DNA from: Scylla paramamosain
Taxonomy: Eukaryota > Arthropoda > Malacostraca > Decapoda > Portunidae
Length of the DNA stretch: 64,000 nt
Direction: 5' to 3'
Assembly: GCF_035594125.1 (NCBI RefSeq)
Contig: NC_087172.1
Span: 22,519,430-22,583,429, forward strand
Shown here: in pieces, positions 36,044 to 50,800 of the stretch
Position numbering within the stretch: position 1 is the first letter of the stretch
How the letters are laid out: each line of letters begins with the position of its first letter
Notes under the pieces: generated by a model
What the model was told of the DNA's origin: nothing
Seen by the model: the letters and a program-made list of their open reading frames with translations, nothing else
Database searches by the model: none
Made by a program: the position numbers and the translations under genes

Positions 36044-39000
36044 TCTTTTGGGTGTTTTTGAACGTGTTACGCAATAAAGCACTAAAAGGAAGGGCAATCA
36101 CATTACATGGGAATAAAACCAAATTTTACCAAGAACTTGCCTTTAAGTGTTTTTGAGCTCCTTACATACCAAAACGCTAAAACGCCTGCAAAATACAATT
36201 TATGGAGAAACAGAATAATATTAGCAAATACATGTATTTTAAGTGTTTTTGATCATATTATCTATAAAAACACTTAAATACATGCAAAGAACCTTATGTT
36301 TGGGAAACGAAAGGACATTACGAGAAACGTGTATTATGAGTGTTTTTTTTAAGTTCTTTCAGTACCTAAAAGCTAAAACCCACATATAACACTCTTTATT
36401 TAGAAAAAAAAATAAACAAAAAAAATAAAAAAAATGGGATTTCTTTTTTGTTATTCATGCTTATAGGTACCGAGATGCAAAAAATTCTGCCAAAATTCAG
36501 GGAATTTATGTGGAATAAAGAACATTAACAAAAAAGTTAATTATAGCTTTTTTTTCGGATTGTTAAGTACCAAACCTTAAAGTGCATGCAAAGACACCTA
36601 TATAGGGAAGTTAAACGACTTTATCAGAAACCTGTCTTTTCAGTGTTTTTCAGCATGTTAGGCACCAACACGATGAATAATATGGAAGTCAGTCGATATG
36701 TGAATCCAAAACAAAATTACTGAAAACGTGTCTTTTCAGTGTTTTACGTAGAAAAACACTAAAGCGGATGCAAACCAACCTATATGAAGAAATACAATAA
36801 CATTACTAAAAAGATATATTTTGAGTGTTTTTGAGCTTGTTACCTACAAAAAATGCAAAAATGGATGTAAAGCACACTATATTAGGAGACAAAAGGACTT
36901 TACGAGAAACGTGTATAACGAGTGTTTTATAGTTTTAAAACAACAACAAGGCAATAAACGCAGAAACTCGTGTATATAGAGAAATTTCTTACAAACCGAA
37001 ATGATGAAATGCATGAATAACACTTTTAATCAATAAACAGAACTACCTTACCATATTGTGTATTTTGAGTGTTTTTCACATTCTTAGTTACGAAAATGCC
37101 AAATTACATGCGAAACTACCTTCATGTGAGAAAAAAAAATGACATTTCTAAAAAAGTGTCTTTTTAGTGTTTTTGAGCGTGATATGCAACAATGCCCTAA
37201 AAAGCAGAACAATCACATTACATGGGAATAAAAACAACTTTTACGAAGAACTTGCCTTTAAGTGTTTTTTAACTCCTTACATACCAAATCTCTAAAACGT
37301 ATGGAAAACACCCTTTATGGAGAAACAGAATAACATTACCAAAAACATGTATTTTGAGTGTTTTTGATCATGTAACCTATAAAAACGCTTAAATACATGT
37401 AAAGAACCCTATGTTTGTATAACAAAAGGACATTACGAAAATCGTGTATTATGAGTGTTTTTAAGTTACTTAAGTACCAAAAAGCTAAAACCCACAAATA
37501 ACACTCTTTATAGAGAGATTTTTTTCTTTTGTTATTCATCTTCATAGTTACCGAGATGCCAAAATTCTGGCAAAATTCATGGAAATTTTGTAAAAAAAAA
37601 AAAATAATAATAATGTTAACTTTTTCCCGGAGTTATGTACAAACCCTGAAGTGTATGCAAATCCACCTATATGGGGAAATTACACGACTTTACCAGAAAC
37701 CAATATGAAGAAATAGAATAATATTACCAAAAAGATATATTTTGATGTGTTTTTGAGCTTGTTACCTACAAAAAATGAAAAAATGGATGGAAAGCACTTT
37801 ATATTGGCAAAGAAAAGGACATTACGAGAAACGTGTATCAGTGTTTTATAGTTTGACAAGAACCAGAAGGAAAAAAATTCAAAAACTCGTGTAAAATAAA
37901 GAAGTTTCTTACATACCAAAAAGCTGAAACTCATGAATAACACTTTTAATTTTGAAACAGAAATACCTTACCAAATGTGTGTATTAGAAAAGTTTCTTAC
38001 ATACCAAAATGCTGGAACTCATAAATAATATTTTTAATTAAGAAATAGAATAACCTTACTAAATGCCTGTGTTTTGAGTTTTTTTTTCACATTCTTAGTT
38101 ACCAAAACCCCAAATTTCTTGCAAAACTAGCTTTATGTAAGAAAAATAAAGATATTAAAAGAAAAGTGTTTTTTGAGTGTTTTTGGGCGTGTTAGGCAAT
38201 AAAGTACTAAAAAGCAGGGTAATAACATTACATGGGAATAAAAACAACTTTTACCAAGAACTTGCCTTTAAGTGTTTTTGAGCTCATTACATACCAAAAC
38301 GCTAAAACGCATGCAAAACACCTTTTATGGAGAAACAGAATAAAATTAACAAAAACATATATTTTGAGGGTTTTCATTATGTTATCTATGAAAACGCTTA
38401 AATACATACAAAGAACCTTATGTTTGCGAAACGAAAGGACATTACGAGAAATGTGTATTATAAGTGTTTTTAAGTTCCTTAAGTACCAAAAAGTTAAAAC
38501 CCACAAATAACACTTTATTTAGAAACAAAGTAAGAAAATAAAAAAAATAGGTTTTTTTTTTTTTTAGTTATTCATCTTCATAGGTACCGAGATGGCAAAA
38601 TTCTGGGAAAATTCAGGGCTATTATATGATAAAAGAAAATTATTAAAAAGTTAATTTTAACTTTTTTTTCGAACTGTTATATACCAAACCATAAAGTGCA
38701 TCCAAAGACTCCTATATGAGGAAATTAAACGACCTTAACAGAAATCTGTTTTCTGAGTGTTTTTCAGCATATTAGGCACCAAAACGATAAATAATAAGGA
38801 ACTCACTCTAGATGAAAATCCAAAACAAAATTGCTCAAAACGTGTCTTTTCAGTGTTTTACGTAGAAAAACGCTAAAACGGATTGAAACCAACCAATATC
38901 AAGAAATAGAAAAACATTACCAAAAAGGTATATTTTGAGTGTTTTTGAGCTTGTTACCTATAAAAAACTCGAAAATTGATGCAAAGCACTCTATATTGGG

Positions 39001-40837
39001 AAACAAAAGGACATTGCAAGAAAAGTGTATAATGAGTGTTTTATAGTTCAAAAGAACCACAAGGCAAAAAAACGCAAAATATCGTGTATATGGATAGGTT
39101 TCTTAGATACAAAAATGCTAAACTCATGTATAACACTCCTAATTGGGAAACAAAACAACCTTAATAAATGCGTGTATTTTGAGAGCTTTTCACATTCTTA
39201 GTTACCAAAACCCCAAATTCAATGCAAAAATAGATTTGTGGGAAAAAAAAAAGACTTTACCAGAAAAGTGTCTTTTGAGTATTTTGACCGTGAAAGGCAA
39301 TAAAGCACTAAAAAGGAGGGCAATCACATTACATTGGAGGAAAACGAATTTTTACCAAGAACTTGCCTTTAAGTGTTTTTGAGCTCCTTATATACCAAAA
39401 CACTAAAAGGCATGCAAAACACTCTTTATGGTGAAAAAGAATAATATTACCAAAAACATGTATTTTGAGTATTTTTGATCATGTTACCAATGAAAACGCT
39501 TAAATTTATGCAAAGAACACTATTTTTGGGAAACGAAAGGAGATTACGAGAAACGTGTATTATGAGTGTTTTTAAGTTTATTAATTACCAAAAAGCTAAA
39601 ATCCACAAATAACACTCTTTATTGAGAAACAATAAATAAAAAAATATATATATTTTCTTTCTTATTCATCTTCACAGGTACCAAGATGCAAAAATTCGGG
39701 CAAAATTCAGGGAATTATGTGAAATAAGAACATTATAAAAAAAGTTTAAATTTAGCATTTTTTTCGGACTGTTATGTACCAAACCCCTAAAGTGCATGCA
39801 AAGCCACATATATGGGGAAATTAAACGTCTTTGCCAGAAAACTGTCTTATGAGTGTTTTTCAGCATCTTAGGAACCAACACGATAAATAACATGGAAGTC
39901 AATCTATATGGGAATCCGAAACAAAATTACTGAAAACGTGTCTTTTCCGTGTTTTACGTAGAAAACGCTAAAAAAAAAATGCAAACCAACCAAAATGAAG
40001 AAATAGAAAAACATTACCAAAAAGGTATATATTGAGTGTTTTTGAAATTGTTACCTATAAAAAACGCGAAAATAGATGGAAAGCACTCTATATAGGGAAG
40101 CAAAAGGAACCAAAAAGCATGTTAAGGTACCAAAACGATAAATAGTATGAAAGTCACTCTAAATGGAAATCCAAAACAAAATTACTGGAAACATGTCTTT
40201 TTAAGCACCAAAAAGCATGTTAGGTACCAAAACGATAAATAGTATAAAAGTCACTCTAAATGGAAATCCAAAACAAAATTACTGGAAACATGTCTTTTTA
40301 AAAAAAAATACGTAAAAAACGCTAAAACGCATGCAAACTAACCAATATGAAGAAATAGAATAACATTACCAAAAAACTATATTTAGTGTGTTCTTGAGCT
40401 TGTTACATAAAAAAAAAAAACGCGAAAATGGATGCAAAGCACTCTATATAAGGAAAAGAAAGGACATAACGAGAAACGTGTATAATGAGTGTTTTATAGT
40501 CTCACTAGAATCACAAGGCAAAAAACGCAAAAACTCGACTGTATGGAGAAGTTTCTAGAATACCAAAATAATGAAACTCATGAATAACACTCTTTATCAA
40601 GAAACAGAACAACCTTACTAAATGCGTGAATTTTGAGTGTTTTTTTACATTGTTAGTTATCAAAACCACAAATTCCATGCGAAACTAGGTTTATGTGGAA
40701 AAAAAATGACATTACCAGAAAAGTGTCTTTAAGTGTTTTTGAGCGTGTTAGGCAATAAAGCACTAAAAAGCAGGGCAATCACAATACATTGGAATAAAAC
40801 CAACTTTTACGAAGATCATGCCTTTTAGTGTTTTTGA
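36044..40837 (-). repeat. Satellite array, reverse HOR block 4
   Basis: Reverse HOR copies with several shortened units, for example the A-to-J join near 37700 and a repeated I/H boundary near 37985. The region 39.7-40.84 kb carries the A/I deletion scar near 40109 and a fresh one-monomer tandem duplication. No genes are seen. Confidence 0.93.
40109..40304 (-). repeat. Tandem duplication of one 98-bp monomer
   Basis: The segment starting accaaaaagcatgtta at 40109 is repeated from 40207, period 98 bp, with only about two or three differences. The related arrays near 21.5, 50.7 and 61.8 kb have it once. This is the most similar adjacent monomer pair I noticed, consistent with very recent unequal exchange. 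Confidence 0.88.
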
Positions 40838-41291
40838 CACGCATTTAGTAAGGTTGCTCTGTTTCTCAATTAAGAGTGTTATTCATGAGTTTCAGCATAT
40901 ACACGAGTTTTTGCGTTTTTTGCCTTGTGGTTTTTTTGAACTATAAAACATTCATTATACACTTTTCTCGCAATGTCCCTTTGTCTCCCAATATAGAGTG
41001 CTTTGTATCAATTTTTTGAGTTTTTTTTTGTAGGTAACAAGCTCAAAAACACTCAAAATATACATTTTTGGTAATGTTTTTCTGCTTGTTGATATTGGTT
41101 GGTTTGCATCAGTTTTAGCGTTTTTCTACGTAAAACACTGAGAAGACACATTTTCAGTACTTTTCTTCTGGATTCCCACATAGAGTGAGTTCATTATTAT
41201 TTATCGTTTTTGTGCCTATTATGCAGAAAAACACTCAAAAGACAGATTTCTGGTAAGGTCTTTAATTTCCTCATATGGGACGCTTTGCATA
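40838..41291 (+). repeat. Short inverted segment, copy 4
   Basis: Junctions 'tttttgacacgcatttag' (entry) and 'ctttgcatatcttttcag' (exit, one base changed) are as in the other copies. The interior again is H-end, I, J, K, A. Confidence 0.9.
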
Positions 41292-44200
41292 TCTTTTCAG
41301 TGTTTTTGAGCGTGTAACGCAATAAAGCACTAAAAGTCAGGGCAATATCATTACATGAGAATAAAACCAAATTTTACGAAGAACTTGCCTTTAAGTGTTT
41401 TTGAGCTCCTTACGTACCAAAACGCTAAAACGCATGCAAAATACATTTTATGGAGAAACAGAATTACATTACCAAATACATGTATTTTGAGTGTTTTTGA
41501 TCATGTTATCTATAAAAACGCTTAAATACATGCAAAGAACATTATGTTTGGAAAACGAAAGAACATTACGAGAAACGTGTATTATGGGTGATTTTTAAGA
41601 TCCTTCAGTACCAAAAAGCTAAAACCCACAAATAACACTCTGTAGAAAAAAAAAAATATAATGAATAAAAAAATAATAAAATGGGATTTTTTTTTTATTC
41701 ATCCTCATAGGTACCGAGATAACAAAATTCTGCCAAAATTCAGGGAATTTATGTAAAAAAAGAATATTATCATATAAGTTAATTATAGCTTTTTCTTTTG
41801 GATTGTTATGTAGCAAACCCTAAACAGCATGCAAAGCCACCTATATAGGGAAGTTAAACGACTTTACCAGAAACCTGTCTTTTCAGTGTTTTTCAGCATG
41901 TTAGGCACCAAAACGATAAATCATTTGGAAGTCAGTCAATATGTGAATTCAAAAGAAAATTACTGAAAACGTGTCTTTTCAGAGTTTTACGTAGAAAAAC
42001 GCTAAAGCAGATACAAACCATCTATATGAAGAAATAGAATAACATTACCAAAAAGATATATTTTGAGTATTTTTGAGCTTGTTACCTACAAAAAATGCAA
42101 AAATGGATGTAAAGCATTCTATATTAGGAAACAAAAGGACATTACGAAAAAACGTGTATAATGAGTGTTTTATAGTTTTAAAAGAACCACAAGGCAATAA
42201 ACGCAAAAACTCATGTATATAGAAAAAAATTTTACATACCAAAATGACGAAATGCATGAATAACACTTTTAATAGATAAACAGAACTACCTTACCACATT
42301 CTGTATTTTCAGTGTTTTTCCCATCGTTAGTTACGAAAATGCCAAATTACATGCGAAACTAGCTTCATTTGGGAAAAAAAATGATATTACCAGAAAAGTG
42401 TCTTTTGAGTGTTTTTCAGCGTGATATGGAACAAAGCACTAAAAATAAGAACGATCATATTACATGGGAATAAAACCAACTTTTACGAAGAATTTTTTAA
42501 CCCCTTATATACCAAACCGCTAAAACCCATGGAAAACAAACTTTATGGAGATACAGAATAACATATACCAAAAATATGTATTTTGAGTATTTTTGATCTA
42601 GTTACCTTTTAAAACGCTTAAGTACATGCAAAGAACATTATGTTTGGGAAACAAAAGGACATTACGAGAAGCTTGTATTATGAGTGTTTTTTTTTAAGTT
42701 CTTTAAGTACCAAAAAGCTAAAACACACAAATAATACTGTTTATTTAAAAAAAAAATAAATAATTAAATAAATAAAAAAATAACATAAATAGTTTTTTTT
42801 TTTTTTGTCTTTTATCTTCAAAGGTACCGAGTTGCCAAAATTCTGGGAAAATTCAGGGCAATTAAGTGATAAAAGAATATTATTAAAAAGTTAATTTCAG
42901 CTTTTTTTTTCGGATTGTTATATACCAAACCCTAAAGTGCATGCAAAATTAAACGACCGTACCAGAAATCTGTGTTTTTAGTGTTTTTTAGCATGTTAGG
43001 CACAAAAACGATAAATAGTAAGGAACTCACTCTATATGGGAATCCAAAACAAAGTTACTGAAAACGTTTCTTCGCAGTGTTTTACGTAGAAACACGTTAA
43101 AACGGATGGAAACCAACCAATATCAAGAAATAGAAAAACGTTACCAAAAAGGTATATTTTGAGGGTTTTTTTGAGCTTTTTACCTACAAAAAAAGCGAAA
43201 ATTGATGCAAAACACTCTATATTGGGAAAGAAAAGGACATTGCAAGAAAAGTGTATAATAAGTGTTTTATAGTTCAAAAGAACCACTAAGCAAAAAACGC
43301 AAAAACTCGTGGATATGGAGAGATTTCCTAGATTCCAAAATGCTGAAATTTATGAATAACACTCTTAATTTAAAAAAAAAAACAGAACAACCTTACAAAA
43401 TGCGTGTATTTTGAGTGCTCTTCACATTCTTAGTTACCAAAACCCCAAATTGCATGCGAAACCACCTTTATGTGAGAAAAAATGACATTACCAGAAAAGT
43501 GTCTTTTAAGTGTTTATGAGCGTGATAGGTAATAAAGCAATAAAAAGCAGGGCAATCATATTACATTGGAATAACACCAATTTATACCAAAAACTTGCCC
43601 TTAAGAGTTTTTGAGCTCCTTATATACAAAACTGCTAAAACGCATGGAAAACACACTTTATGAAGAGATAAAATAACATTACAAAAAACATGTATTTTTT
43701 GTGTTTTTGATCATGTTATCCATAAAAACGCTTAAACACATGCAAAAAACATCATGTTTGGGAAACAAAAGGACATTACGAGAAAGGTGTATCATGAGTG
43801 TTTTTTAAGTTCCTTAAGTACCAAAAAGCTAAAACCCACAAATAACACTCTTTATTTAGAAAATAAAAAAAATTAAAAAAATTAAAAAAGTATTTTTTTT
43901 TTTTTTTTGTTATTCATCTTCATAGGTACCGAGATGCCAAAATTCTGGGTAAATTCAGGGCAATCATATGATAAAACAATATTATCAAAAGTTAATATCA
44001 GCTTTTTTTTTCGGAGTGTTATGTACCAAACCCTAAACTGCATCCAAAGGAAATTAAACGACCTTACCAGAAATCTGTGTTTTGAGTGTTTTTTAGCATG
44101 TTAGGCACCAAAACGATGAATAATAATGAACTCACTCTATATGGGAATCCAAAACAAAGTTACTGAAAACGTGTCTTCTCAGTGTTTTACGTAGAAAAAC

Positions 44201-46358
44201 GCTAAAACGGATGCAAAGCAACCAATATCAAGAAATAGAAAAACGTTACCAAAAATGTATATTTTGAGTGTTTTTGAGCTTGTTACCTACAAAAACGGGA
44301 AAATTGATGCAAAGCACTCTATATTGGGAAAGAAAAGGACATTGCAAGAAAAGTGTATAATGAGTGTTTTATAGTTCAAAAGAACCACAAGGCAAAAAAC
44401 GCAAAATCTCGTGTATATGGAGAGGTTTCCTAGATACCAAAATGCTAAAACTCATGTATAACACTCTTAATTGCGAAACAGAACAACCTTACAAAATGCG
44501 TGTATTTTGAGTGCTTTTAGCATTCTTAGTTACCCAAACCCCAAATTCCATGCGAAAATCGATTATGGGAAAAAAAATGACTTTACTAGAAAAGTGTCTT
44601 TTGAGAATTTTTGAGCGTGATAGGCAATAAAACACTAAAAAGGAAAGCAATTACATTACATTGGAGTAAAACGAATTTTTACCAAGAACATGCCTTTAAG
44701 TGTTTTTGAGGTAAAAGAATACGATATTTTTTTTTCTTTCTTATTCATCTTCACAAGTACCGATATGCCAAAATTCAGGCAAAATTCAGGAAATTATGTG
44801 AAATAAGAACATTATCAAAAAAGTTAAATTTAGTTTTTTTTTCGGACTGTTATGTACAAAATATCTAAAGTGCATGCAAAGCCACCTATATGCGGAAATC
44901 AAACGAAATCAAACGGGAAATTAAACGTCTTTGCCAGAAAACGGTCTTATAAGTGTTTATCAGCATCGTAGGAACCAACACGATAAATAACATAGAAGTC
45001 AATCTATATGGGAATACAAAACAAAATTACTAAAAACGTGTCTTTTCGGTGTTTTATGTAGGAAAACGCTAAAACGGATGCAAACCAACCAATATGAAGA
45101 AATAACATAACATTATCAAAAAGGTATATTCTGAGTGTTTTTGAAATTGTTACCTACAAAAAACGCAAAAATGGATGGAAAGCACTCTATATTGGGAAAG
45201 AAAAGGACATTACGCTCAACATGTATAATAATTGTTTTATAGATTCACAAAAAAGAAGAAGGCAAGAAACGCAAAAACTTGTGTATATAGAGATGTTTCT
45301 TACATTCTAAAATGATGAAACTCTGGAACAACACTCTTAATTGAGAAACAGAATAATCTTACTAAATGCGTTAATTTTGAGTGCTTTTCATATTCTTAGT
45401 TACCAAAACCCCAAATTGCATGCGAAACCAGCTTTATGTGGGAAAAAAGTGACATTACCAGAAAAATGTCTTTTGAGTGTTTTGAGTGTGTTAGGCAATA
45501 AAACACTAAAAAGCAGGGCAAACACATTACATTGGAATAAAATCAATTTTTAACAAGAACTTGCCTTTAAGTGTTTTTGAGCTCCTTATATACCAAAACA
45601 CTAAAACGCATGCAAAATACACTTCATGGTGAAAAAGAAGAACATTACCAAAAACATGTATTTTGAGTGTTTTTGATCATGTTACCAATAAAAACGCTTA
45701 AATACATGCAAAGAACCCTAATTTTGGGAAACGAAAGGACATTACGAGAAACGTGTATTATGAGTGTTTTTAAGTTCCTTTAGTACCCAAAAAGCTAAAA
45801 CCCAGAAATAACACTCTTTATAGAGATTTTTTTTTTTTTGTTATTCATCTTCATAGGTACTAAGATGCCAAAATTCTGGCAAAACTCTTTGGGAATCGAA
45901 AAAAAAAATACTGAAAACGTGTCTTTTCGGTGTTTTACGTAGAAAAACGCTAAAACAGATGAAAACCAACCAATATGAAGAAATAGAATAACATAACCAA
46001 AGAGGTATATTTTGAGTGTTTTTGAGCTTGTTACCAACAAAAAACGCGAAAAAGGATGCAAAGCAGTCCCTATTGGGAAAGAAAAGGACATTACGAGAAA
46101 CATGTATAATGAGTGTTTTATTATTTTCGGGCAAAAGAACTTTTCGTTCACAAGAACCATAAGGCAAAAAACGCAAAAACACGGGTATATAAATAAGTTT
46201 CTTAGATACCAAAATGCTGAAACTCATGAATAACAATCTTAATTGAGAAACAGAACATTACCAAATGCATGTATTTTGAGAGTTTTTTCACATTCTTCGC
46301 AAAACCCTAAATAGCATGCGAAACTAGTTTTATGTGGGAAAAAATGACATTACCAGAA
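41292..46358 (-). repeat. Satellite array, reverse HOR block 5
   Basis: Reverse HOR. 41.3-42.9 kb parallels 51.8-53.4 kb in the same orientation, with an offset of ~10.47 kb for both the inversion and the 'aaccccttat' mark. 41752-43290 also matches the end of the window inverted. A B-to-K deletion near 45886 (ggcaaaactctttggg) is shared with about 60775. A small 'gaaatcaaac' duplication lies at about 44898-44918. No genes are seen. Confidence 0.93.
41752..43290 (-). repeat. Inverted segmental pair with window end
   Basis: Reverse complement of about 62470-64000, by eye about 95% identical. Both share the lost 'gcctttaagtgt' at 42490/63255, the truncated A word at 42950/62810, and the words 'catatacc', 'catataagttaattatag' and 'aaacagcatgc'. 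The pair probably continues beyond 64000. Confidence 0.8.
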
Positions 46359-46877
46359 CCTTATGGTTTGGAACATAACTGCGAAAAAATAGGTAAGATT
46401 AACTTTTTCGATAATGTTTTTTCCACGTAATTTCCCTGAATTTTGGCAGAATTTTGGCATCTTGGTACATATGAACATCAATAACAAAAAAAATAAAAAT
46501 GCTTTCTTTTCATTTATTATTTTTTCTTTATAAAGAGTGTTATTTGTAGGTTTTAACGTTTTGGTACTTAAGGAACTTAAAAACATTCATAATACACATT
46601 TCTGGTAATATCCTTTCGTTTCCCAAATATGGGGATCTTTGCATGTATTTAAGCGTTTTTATAGGTAACATGATAAAAAAAAACACTCAAAACACTTGTT
46701 TTTGGTAATGTTATTTTGCTTCTCCATAAAGGAGTGTTTTACATGCGTTTTAGCGATTTGGTATATAAGGAGCTGAAAAACACTTCAAGGCAAGTTCTTG
46801 GTAAAAGTTAGTTTTTTTTCCAGTGTAATATGATTGCCCTGCTTTTCAGTACTTTATTGCCTAACACGCTCAAAAAC
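46359..46877 (+). repeat. Forward segment, private flip
   Basis: Reverse G runs into forward A/B at 'ttaccagaaccttatggtt' and forward G runs back into reverse A at 'cgctcaaaaaccagaaatc'. The content is B, C, D, E, F and the start of G. The junctions differ from the recurrent H-A flip, so this is an independent inversion seen once in the window. Confidence 0.85.
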
Positions 46878-47570
46878 CAGAAATCTGTGTTTTAAGTGTT
46901 TTTTTAGCATGTTAGGCACCAAAACGATAAATAATAAGGAACTCAATCTACATGGGAATCCAAAACAAACTTACTGAAAACGTGTCTTCTCAGTGTTTTA
47001 CGTAGAAAAACGTTAAAACGGATGGAAACCAACCAATATCAAGAAATAGAAAAACGTTACCAAAAAGGTATATTTTGAGTGTTTTTGAGCTTTTTACCTA
47101 CAAAAAAACGCGAAAATTGATGCAAAACACTCTATATTGAGAAACAAAAAGACATTGCAAGAAAAGTGTTTTATAGTTCAAAAGAACCACAAAGCAAAAA
47201 ACGAAAATACTCGTGTATATGGAGAGATTTCCTAGATTACAAAATGCTGAAACTCATGAATAACACTCAATTGAGAAACAGAACAACCTAACTAAATGCG
47301 TGTATTTTGAGTGCTTTTCACATTCTTAGTCACCAGAAACCCAAAATTGCATGCGAAACCACCTTTATGTGAGAAAAAAAAATGACATTACCAGAAAAGT
47401 GTCTTTAAAGTGTTTTTGAGCGTGATAGGCAATAAAGCACTAAAAAGCAGTTCAATCATATTACATTGGAATAACACCAATTTATACCAAAAACTTGCCT
47501 TTAAGTGTTTTTGAGCTCCTTATATACAAAACTGCTAAAACGCACGGAAAACACACTTTATGGAAAAACA
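46878..47570 (-). repeat. Reverse HOR fragment between two flips
   Basis: Reverse monomers A, K, J, I, H, G and F in that order, close to 42.98-43.65 kb. Ends where 'tatggaaaaacat' meets a T run that is read as the forward I end. Confidence 0.85.
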
Positions 47571-47816
47571 TTTTTTTTCTTTTGTAGTTAACAAGCTCAA
47601 AAAACACTCAAAATATACATTTTTGGTAATGTTTATCTGCTTCTTTATATTCGTTGGTTTGCATCAGTTTTAGTGTTTTTCTACGTAAAACACTGAGAAG
47701 ACACGTTTTCAGTAATTTTCTTTTGGATTCCCACATAGAGTGAATTCCTTATTATTTATCGTTTTGGTGCTTAATATACTGAAAAACACTCAAAAGACAG
47801 ATTTCTGGTAGGGTCG
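47571..47816 (+). repeat. Forward segment, second private flip
   Basis: Forward I-end, J, K and A only (~246 bp), entered through a T-rich run and left at 'ctggtagggtcgaaaaacat'. The junctions match no other copy that I found. Confidence 0.82.
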
Positions 47817-50800
47817 AAAAACATATTTTGAGCGTTTTTTGATCATGTTATCTATAAAAACGCTTGAACATTATGTTTGGAAAACAAAAGGACATTACAA
47901 GAAACGTGTATTATGAGTGTTTTTTTAAGTTCCTTAAGTATCAAAAAGCTAAAACCCACAAATAACACTCTTTATTTAGAAAATAAAAAATAAAAAAATA
48001 TAAAAAATTTGATTTTTTTTTTTGTTATTTATCTTCATAGTACCGAGATGCCAAAATTCTGGGAAAATTCAGGTCAATCGTATGATAAAAGAATATTATA
48101 AAAAAAAGTTAATTTCAGCTTTTTTATCTTCGAACTGTTATGTACCAAACCCTAAAGTGCATGCAAAGCCTCCTATATGAAGAAATTTAACGACCTTACC
48201 AGAAATCTGTGTTTTAAGTGTTTTTTAGCATGTTAAGCACGAAAACGATAAATAATAATTAACTCACCTCTGTATGGGGATCCAAAACAAAGTTACTGTA
48301 AACGTGTCTTCTCAGTGTTTTACGTAGAAAAACGCTAAAACGAATGCAAGGCAACCGATATCAAGAAATAGAAAAAAGTTACTAAAAAGGTAGATTTTGA
48401 GTGTTTTTGAGCTTATTACCTACAAAAAACGCGAAAATTAATGCAAAGCACTCTATATTGGTAAAGGAAAGGACATTGCAAGAAAAGTGTATAAAGAGTG
48501 TTTTATAGTTCAAAAGAACCACAGGGCAAAAAACGCAAAATCTGGTGTATATGGAGAGGTTTCCTAGATACAAAAATGCTGAAACTCATGTATAACACTC
48601 CTAATTGAGAAACAGAACAACCTTAATAAATGCGTGTATTTTGAGTGCTTTTCACATTCTTAGTTACCAAAACCCCAAATTGCATGTGAAAATAGATTTG
48701 TGGGGAAAAAAAATGACATTACCAGAAAAGTGTCTTTTGAGTGTTTTTGAGCGTGATAGACAATAAAGCACTAAAAAGGAAGGCAATCACATTACATTGG
48801 AGGAAAAGGAATTTTTACCAAGAACTTGCCTTTAAGTGTTTTTGAGCTCCTTATATACCAAAACACTAAAACGCATGCAAAACACTCTTTATAACAGAAT
48901 AATATTACCAAAAACATATATTTTGAGTGTTTTTGATCATGTTACCAATGAAAAGGATAAAATACATACAAAGAACACTATTTTTGGGAAACGAAAGGAG
49001 ATTACGAGAAACGTGTATTATGAGTGTTTTTAAGTTCATTAATTACCAAAAAGCTAAAAGCTACAAATAACACTCTTCATTGAGAAACAATAAATAAAAA
49101 ATAAAAGAATACGATATTTTTTTTCTTTCTTATTCATCTTCACAGGTACCGAGATGCCAAAATTCGGGCAAAATTCAGGAAATTATGTGAAAAAAGAACA
49201 ATATCAAAAAAGTTAAGTTTATTCTTTTTTTTTTCGGACTATTATGTACCAAACCCCTAAAGTGCATGCAAAGACACCTATATGGGGAAATTAAACGTCT
49301 TTGCCAGAAAACGGTCTTATGAGTGTTTTTCTGCATCTTAGGAACCAACACGATAAATAACATGGAAGTCAATCTATATGGGAATCCAAAACAATATTAC
49401 TAAAAACGTGTTTTTTCGGTGTTTTACGTAGAAAAATGCTAAAACGGATGCAAAGCAACCAATATGAAGGAATAAAATAACATTTGCAAAAATGTATATT
49501 TTGAGTGTTTTTGAAATTGTTACCTACAAAAAACGCGAAAATAGATGAAAAGCTCTCTATATTGGGAAGCAAAAGGACATTAAAGAAACGTGTATAATGA
49601 GTTTTTTTTATATTTTCACAAGAACTACAAGGCAAAAAACGCAAAAACTCGTGTATATAGAGAAGTTTCTTACATTCCAAAATGCTGAAACTCTGGAACA
49701 ACACTTTTAATTGAGAAACAGAACAATCTTACTAAATGCGTGTATTTTGAGTGCTTTTCACATCCTTAGTAACCAAAACCCCAAATTGCATGCGAAACCA
49801 GCTTTATGTTGGAAAAAAATGACATTACCAGAAAAATGTCTTTTGAGTGTTTTTGAGCGTTTTAGGCAATAAAGCACTAAAAAGCAGGGCAATCACATTA
49901 CATTGAAATAAAACCAATTTTTAACAAGAACTTGCCTTTAAGTGTATTTGAGCTCCTTATATACCAAAACACTAAAATACATGCAAAATACACTTTATGG
50001 TGAAACAGAATAACATTACCAAATACATGTATTTTGAGTGTTTTTGATCATGTTACCAATAAAAAATGCTTAAATACATGCAAAGAACCCTATTTTTGGG
50101 AAACGAAAGGACATTACGAGAAACGTGTATTATGAGTGTTTTTAAGTTCATTAAGTACGAAAAAGCTAAAAGCCACAAATTACACTCTTTATTGAGAAAA
50201 AATAAATAAATAAAAGAATACGTTTTTTTTTCATTCTTATTCATCTTCACAGGTAAGGAGGTGCCAAAATTCGGGCAAAGTTCAGGAAATTATATAAAAT
50301 AAGAATATCATCAAAAAAATTACATTTAGCTTTTTTTTCGGACTGTTATGTACCAAAACCCTAAATTGCATGCAAAGCCACCTATATGGGGAAATTTAAC
50401 GTCTTTGCCAGAAAACTGACTTATGAGGGTTTTTCAGCATGTTAGGAACCAACACGATAAAACCCAAGGAAGTCAATCTATATGGGAATCCAAAACAAAA
50501 TTACTGAAAACGTGTCTTTTCGGTGTTTTACGTAGAAAACGCTAAAACGGATGCAAACCAACCAAAATGAAAAAAAATAGAATATCATTACTAAAAAAAT
50601 ATATTTTGAGTGTTTTTGATATTGTTACCTACAAAAAAACGCGAAAATGGATGGAAAGCACTCTATATTGGGAGGCAAAAGCCATCAAAAAGTATGTTAG
50701 GCACCAAAATGATAAATAATATGAAAGTCACTCTATATGGAAATCCAAAACAATATTACTGGAAACGTGTCTTTTAAAAGATTTACGTAGAAAAACGCTA

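Noticed and set aside
45795..46236. Longest ORFs (121 and 131 codons, reverse strand)
   Set aside because: They lie entirely in satellite monomers, overlap each other in different frames, run across a deletion junction, and have low-complexity F/L/K/N-rich products with no recognisable domain. Near-identical shorter ORFs appear wherever the same monomer variants occur.
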